In this document: positions 62,101-64,000 of the stretch, in pieces
How the letters are laid out: the number at the start of each line of letters is the position of its first letter
How positions within the stretch are numbered: the first letter of the stretch is position 1
Assembly (NCBI GenBank): GCA_905331475.1
Contig: CAJNYU010000030.1
Location: 496,001-560,000, forward strand
Direction: 5' to 3'
Source of the DNA: Rotaria socialis
Taxonomy: Eukaryota > Rotifera > Eurotatoria > Philodinida > Philodinidae
Length of the DNA: 64,000 bases
Notes under the pieces: model-generated
Databases searched by the model: none
The model's input: only the letters and a program-made list of their open reading frames with translations
Told to the model about the DNA's origin: nothing
Position numbers and translations under genes: made by a program

Positions 62101-63921
62101 ATTCAATAGCTGCGGAGCCGAAAGAACAAGCACCTGAGAAAACTGAAGATAAAGACAGTCAAGTTAAATAAACGAATATATGCCAAATTATATGCTCCTT
62201 TTTCTTTTGTAGAAGTACAACAAGATGTACAAGAGACAAGTAGGGTTTTAGTTAAAGGTTTTTGTCAAATAAATTATTTCTAATATTTAGTTGCTGAATC
62301 AAAAGAACCAGAAGCTGCAACAGTCGAAGAAGTAAAAAGTGCAGCTAGTGAGATAACTTCAGAGGAAAAACCAGTTGCTGAAGGTAAATATGTTCGTTTT
62401 TTAAGTGGAATTTTGTAATTTATTTGTTTTTCATTCGATTAGAAGTTAAACAAAATGTACAAGAGAAAGGTAGGCTTTTTATAAATGCATTTTCAAACTA
62501 ATTTTTATTTCGCAATTTTAGCTCCAGAATCACAAGAAAAAGCACCCGAAAATGTCGAAGAAGCACAACCAAAAGCTGATGATGTCGTATCTGATGAAAA
62601 AGAGAAAGTCGAAAGTAAATATTATCGATAGCAAGAAAAATATTACATATCTTATTTGTTATCTTTCGGCTAGAAGTCAAACAAGAAGTCCCAGAAACAG
62701 GTAGACGTTTTATTTAGTTTTTAAAGTTTAGGTTTTTGTCATCCAATATTTAGCAACTGAAGTAAAAGAGGCTACATCTGAGAAAGTCGAAGAAGCAAAA
62801 GATACAACAACAGAAGTTGTTGCTACTGATGTTAAAGAACAAATTCAAGGTATATATTTTTCTATTTCTTAAAAAGACTTCTCTCAAATTTTCACTATTA
62901 GAAGCCCAACCAGTTGTTGAACAAAAAGGTAAGATCATCGTTATAAACAAGACAGAAAAACTTTACGAATAGCATTTTAATTTGTTTTTCTAGTCGAAGA
63001 GCCAAAAGAAGCAATGAATCCAGCAGTGGCTGATGTCAAGGACCAAGCTGAAGGTAAACTTGTTCTTTGTATGAAAAAACAATTATTATCTCTTGTTATC
63101 GTCTTTGTTATTCATAGAAGTCAAGGTCGAGCCTCAACAAATAGGTATTTTAACTTAAACTGAAACATTCTTTATTTAATTTCGTTGTAGTTGAAGCTGC
63201 TGCGCTTAGCAGTGACGTACAAGCAGCCCCAACAAACGCTACTGATGCTATTGTTGTAGCACCGACCGATCAAAGCGCACATACCAACGATACTGGATCG
63301 CAATAAAAACAACAAACACTATCAAATCTTTTGCTTGTTTACATGCTTTTTTCTATTTTAATTCGTTGTATACATTATCCTTTCTTGCTGTGCGTGTGCT
63401 GGTTTATTTATTTAACCTATAGTGTTGCTTCGAAGTACTTCTGAAACACTAGCGCGTACACTATACGAAATAAATAAGAATACTGCTGAGTAGAGTGAAT
63501 CTGCCCGGAATTTTCATAAAATATCATTTCTACTATACAGTTGTTATTACTCAAACTGTATATCTAAGATTAAATACAAACAACAAGACATTCTCTTAAT
63601 GATATTCGCCGAACTTTATATGTCACATTTTGATGTTTGCTTGTTCTTTATAACAATACGATGTAGTTTACCTGTTCCGCTAGGATATTCATCAAAATAG
63701 GATTGATGTGGAGCCATTATTGATACAGCATCATCTTCTAATTTAGTTAACGATGTACCTAATATATATATTTATATATATATATATATATATTTATATA
63801 CATAGGAAAAACTGATGATGGGTTTTGTTTTCTACAACAGTTGATATTTACTTGTTCGATATTGTTTTGGATTTGGTAAATATTTTGATCGACATTCATT
63901 TGATTTTGAGACAAGGTCTTC
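59169..63921 (-). CDS. 3' part of a gene with ERG-like channel coiled-coil tail (partial)
   Basis: Six exon blocks form an unbroken phase chain: 63921-63852, 63758-63672, 59744-59616, 59557-59493, 59432-59365 and 59298-59169, giving 182 residues. The gene runs off the right edge. The last exons read EYRLQELTKRLSTLETKLSE then DVSFVLAILQRQ, very like the C-terminal coiled coil of ERG-type (KCNH) potassium channels (RLNRLETRLSxD…LQLLQRQ), which guides tetramer assembly. Earlier exons (KYLPNPKQYRTSTSLTK, LEFNPQLAGQDITPAN) are polar and unrecognised. No pore or cyclic-nucleotide domain is in the window, so the family call rests on the tail alone. The 3.9-kb intron 63671-59745 contains a whole plus-strand gene. 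Confidence 0.5.
60496..60503 (+). promoter_or_regulatory. TATA-like box
   Basis: TATATAAA about 205 bases upstream of the ATG of the microexon gene. It is the only strong TATA match in that stretch. Confidence 0.3.
60708..63306 (+). CDS. acidic disordered protein encoded by repeated microexons
   Basis: Exons: 60708-60795, 60861-60923, 60992-61084, 61371-61720, 61777-61830, 61892-61965, 62017-62051, 62213-62239, 62291-62383, 62443-62469, 62522-62614, 62674-62700, 62754-62849, 62902-62928, 62994-63053, 63118-63144 and 63191-63306, giving 449 residues. An alternative exon 62110-62171 ends in TAA and gives a 272-residue form. The protein is almost all Glu, Ala, Lys, Val, Pro, Thr, Gln and Asp, has one Cys-free low-complexity character throughout and no fold is expected. 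Five exons are exactly 27 nt (VKQNVQEK, VKQEVPET, AQPVVEQK and kin). They alternate with exons of 60-96 nt, all with phase-1 borders. The composition recalls LEA-like or neurofilament-like proteins, but no family is assigned. Confidence 0.75.
62167..62172 (+). terminator. poly(A) signal overlapping the stop of the alternative exon
   Basis: AATAAA begins two bases before the TAA of the alternative terminal exon and includes it. The same overlap occurs at the main stop (AATAAA at 63302-63307). Confidence 0.45.
63302..63307 (+). terminator. AATAAA overlapping the main stop codon
   Basis: CAATAAAA contains both the TAA stop and an AATAAA. A second candidate, GAAATAAATAAG, lies at about 63469. 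Confidence 0.4.
63307..63671. other. 3' flank of the microexon gene inside the channel-like gene's intron
   Basis: No coding frame; AT-rich with AATAAA-like words. Confidence 0.55.
63759..63800. repeat. (AT)n-rich microsatellite
   Basis: Interrupted AT run inside the short intron between the 63758 and 63852 exons of the minus-strand gene. Confidence 0.85.
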
Positions 63922-64000
63922 CTTTAACAGCAAAGAAATTTCGCTTTATATAATTATACTATCGTTTGTTTTTAGGACCGACTTACATCACGTAATGTAA

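Overview
The window is animal nuclear DNA. It is AT-rich, genes are split by many introns of about 45-70 bases with GT..AG ends, and almost every recognisable protein is a conserved metazoan one. Gene size, codon style, tiny introns, several start codons that sit directly behind a pyrimidine-AG acceptor (as in spliced-leader trans-splicing) and many small non-autonomous DNA transposons suggest a bdelloid rotifer or a similar compact invertebrate genome. That assignment is inference; no species marker was seen. I found no rRNA, tRNA, CRISPR or prokaryotic operon.

Layout. 0.8-8.3 kb (+): a PTPN12/22-type tyrosine phosphatase, then RSPRY1, whose first intron carries a TA-flanked long-TIR element. 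9.9-10.4 kb (+): a short THEG-repeat protein. 11.5-14.9 kb (-): the MFSD12 transporter with a hAT-like insertion. 17-28.6 kb (-): a large OXR1/NCOA7 gene (LysM, GRAM-like, TLDc) with an internal alternative first exon for a short TLDc form and transposase debris in its introns. 28.6-31.8 kb: a gene desert, followed by a tiny NDUFB1-like gene (-). 32.4-37.4 kb (+): ZFPL1, MRPL18, MRPS11 and EMC4, head to tail. 38.5-41.6 kb (-): two orphan genes, one a cysteine-rich type II membrane protein.

42.8-56 kb (-): a head-to-tail series, in transcription order UTP4, Cu/Zn SOD (two splice lesions), SSU72 (with a 279-bp palindromic insertion), an orphan low-complexity protein, and a decayed ZMYM-type DUF3504 gene with in-frame stops. 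59.2-63.9 kb: the 3' half of a minus-strand gene whose coiled coil resembles the tail of ERG-type potassium channels. One of its introns holds a plus-strand gene for an acidic disordered protein built from repeated 27-nt microexons alternating with exons of about 93 nt.

Most genes are housekeeping and unrelated in function: ribosome biogenesis and mitochondrial translation (UTP4, MRPL18, MRPS11), Golgi/ER membrane (ZFPL1, EMC4), RNA polymerase II CTD dephosphorylation (SSU72) and oxidative defence (OXR1, SOD1). Tight same-strand spacing (32 to 180 bases in places) is the main sign of shared expression. The most unusual items are the microexon gene nested in the channel-like gene, the decaying ZMYM and SOD genes, and three well-bounded non-autonomous DNA transposons lying in introns. 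Exon limits were derived by hand from frame, splice consensus and family similarity.
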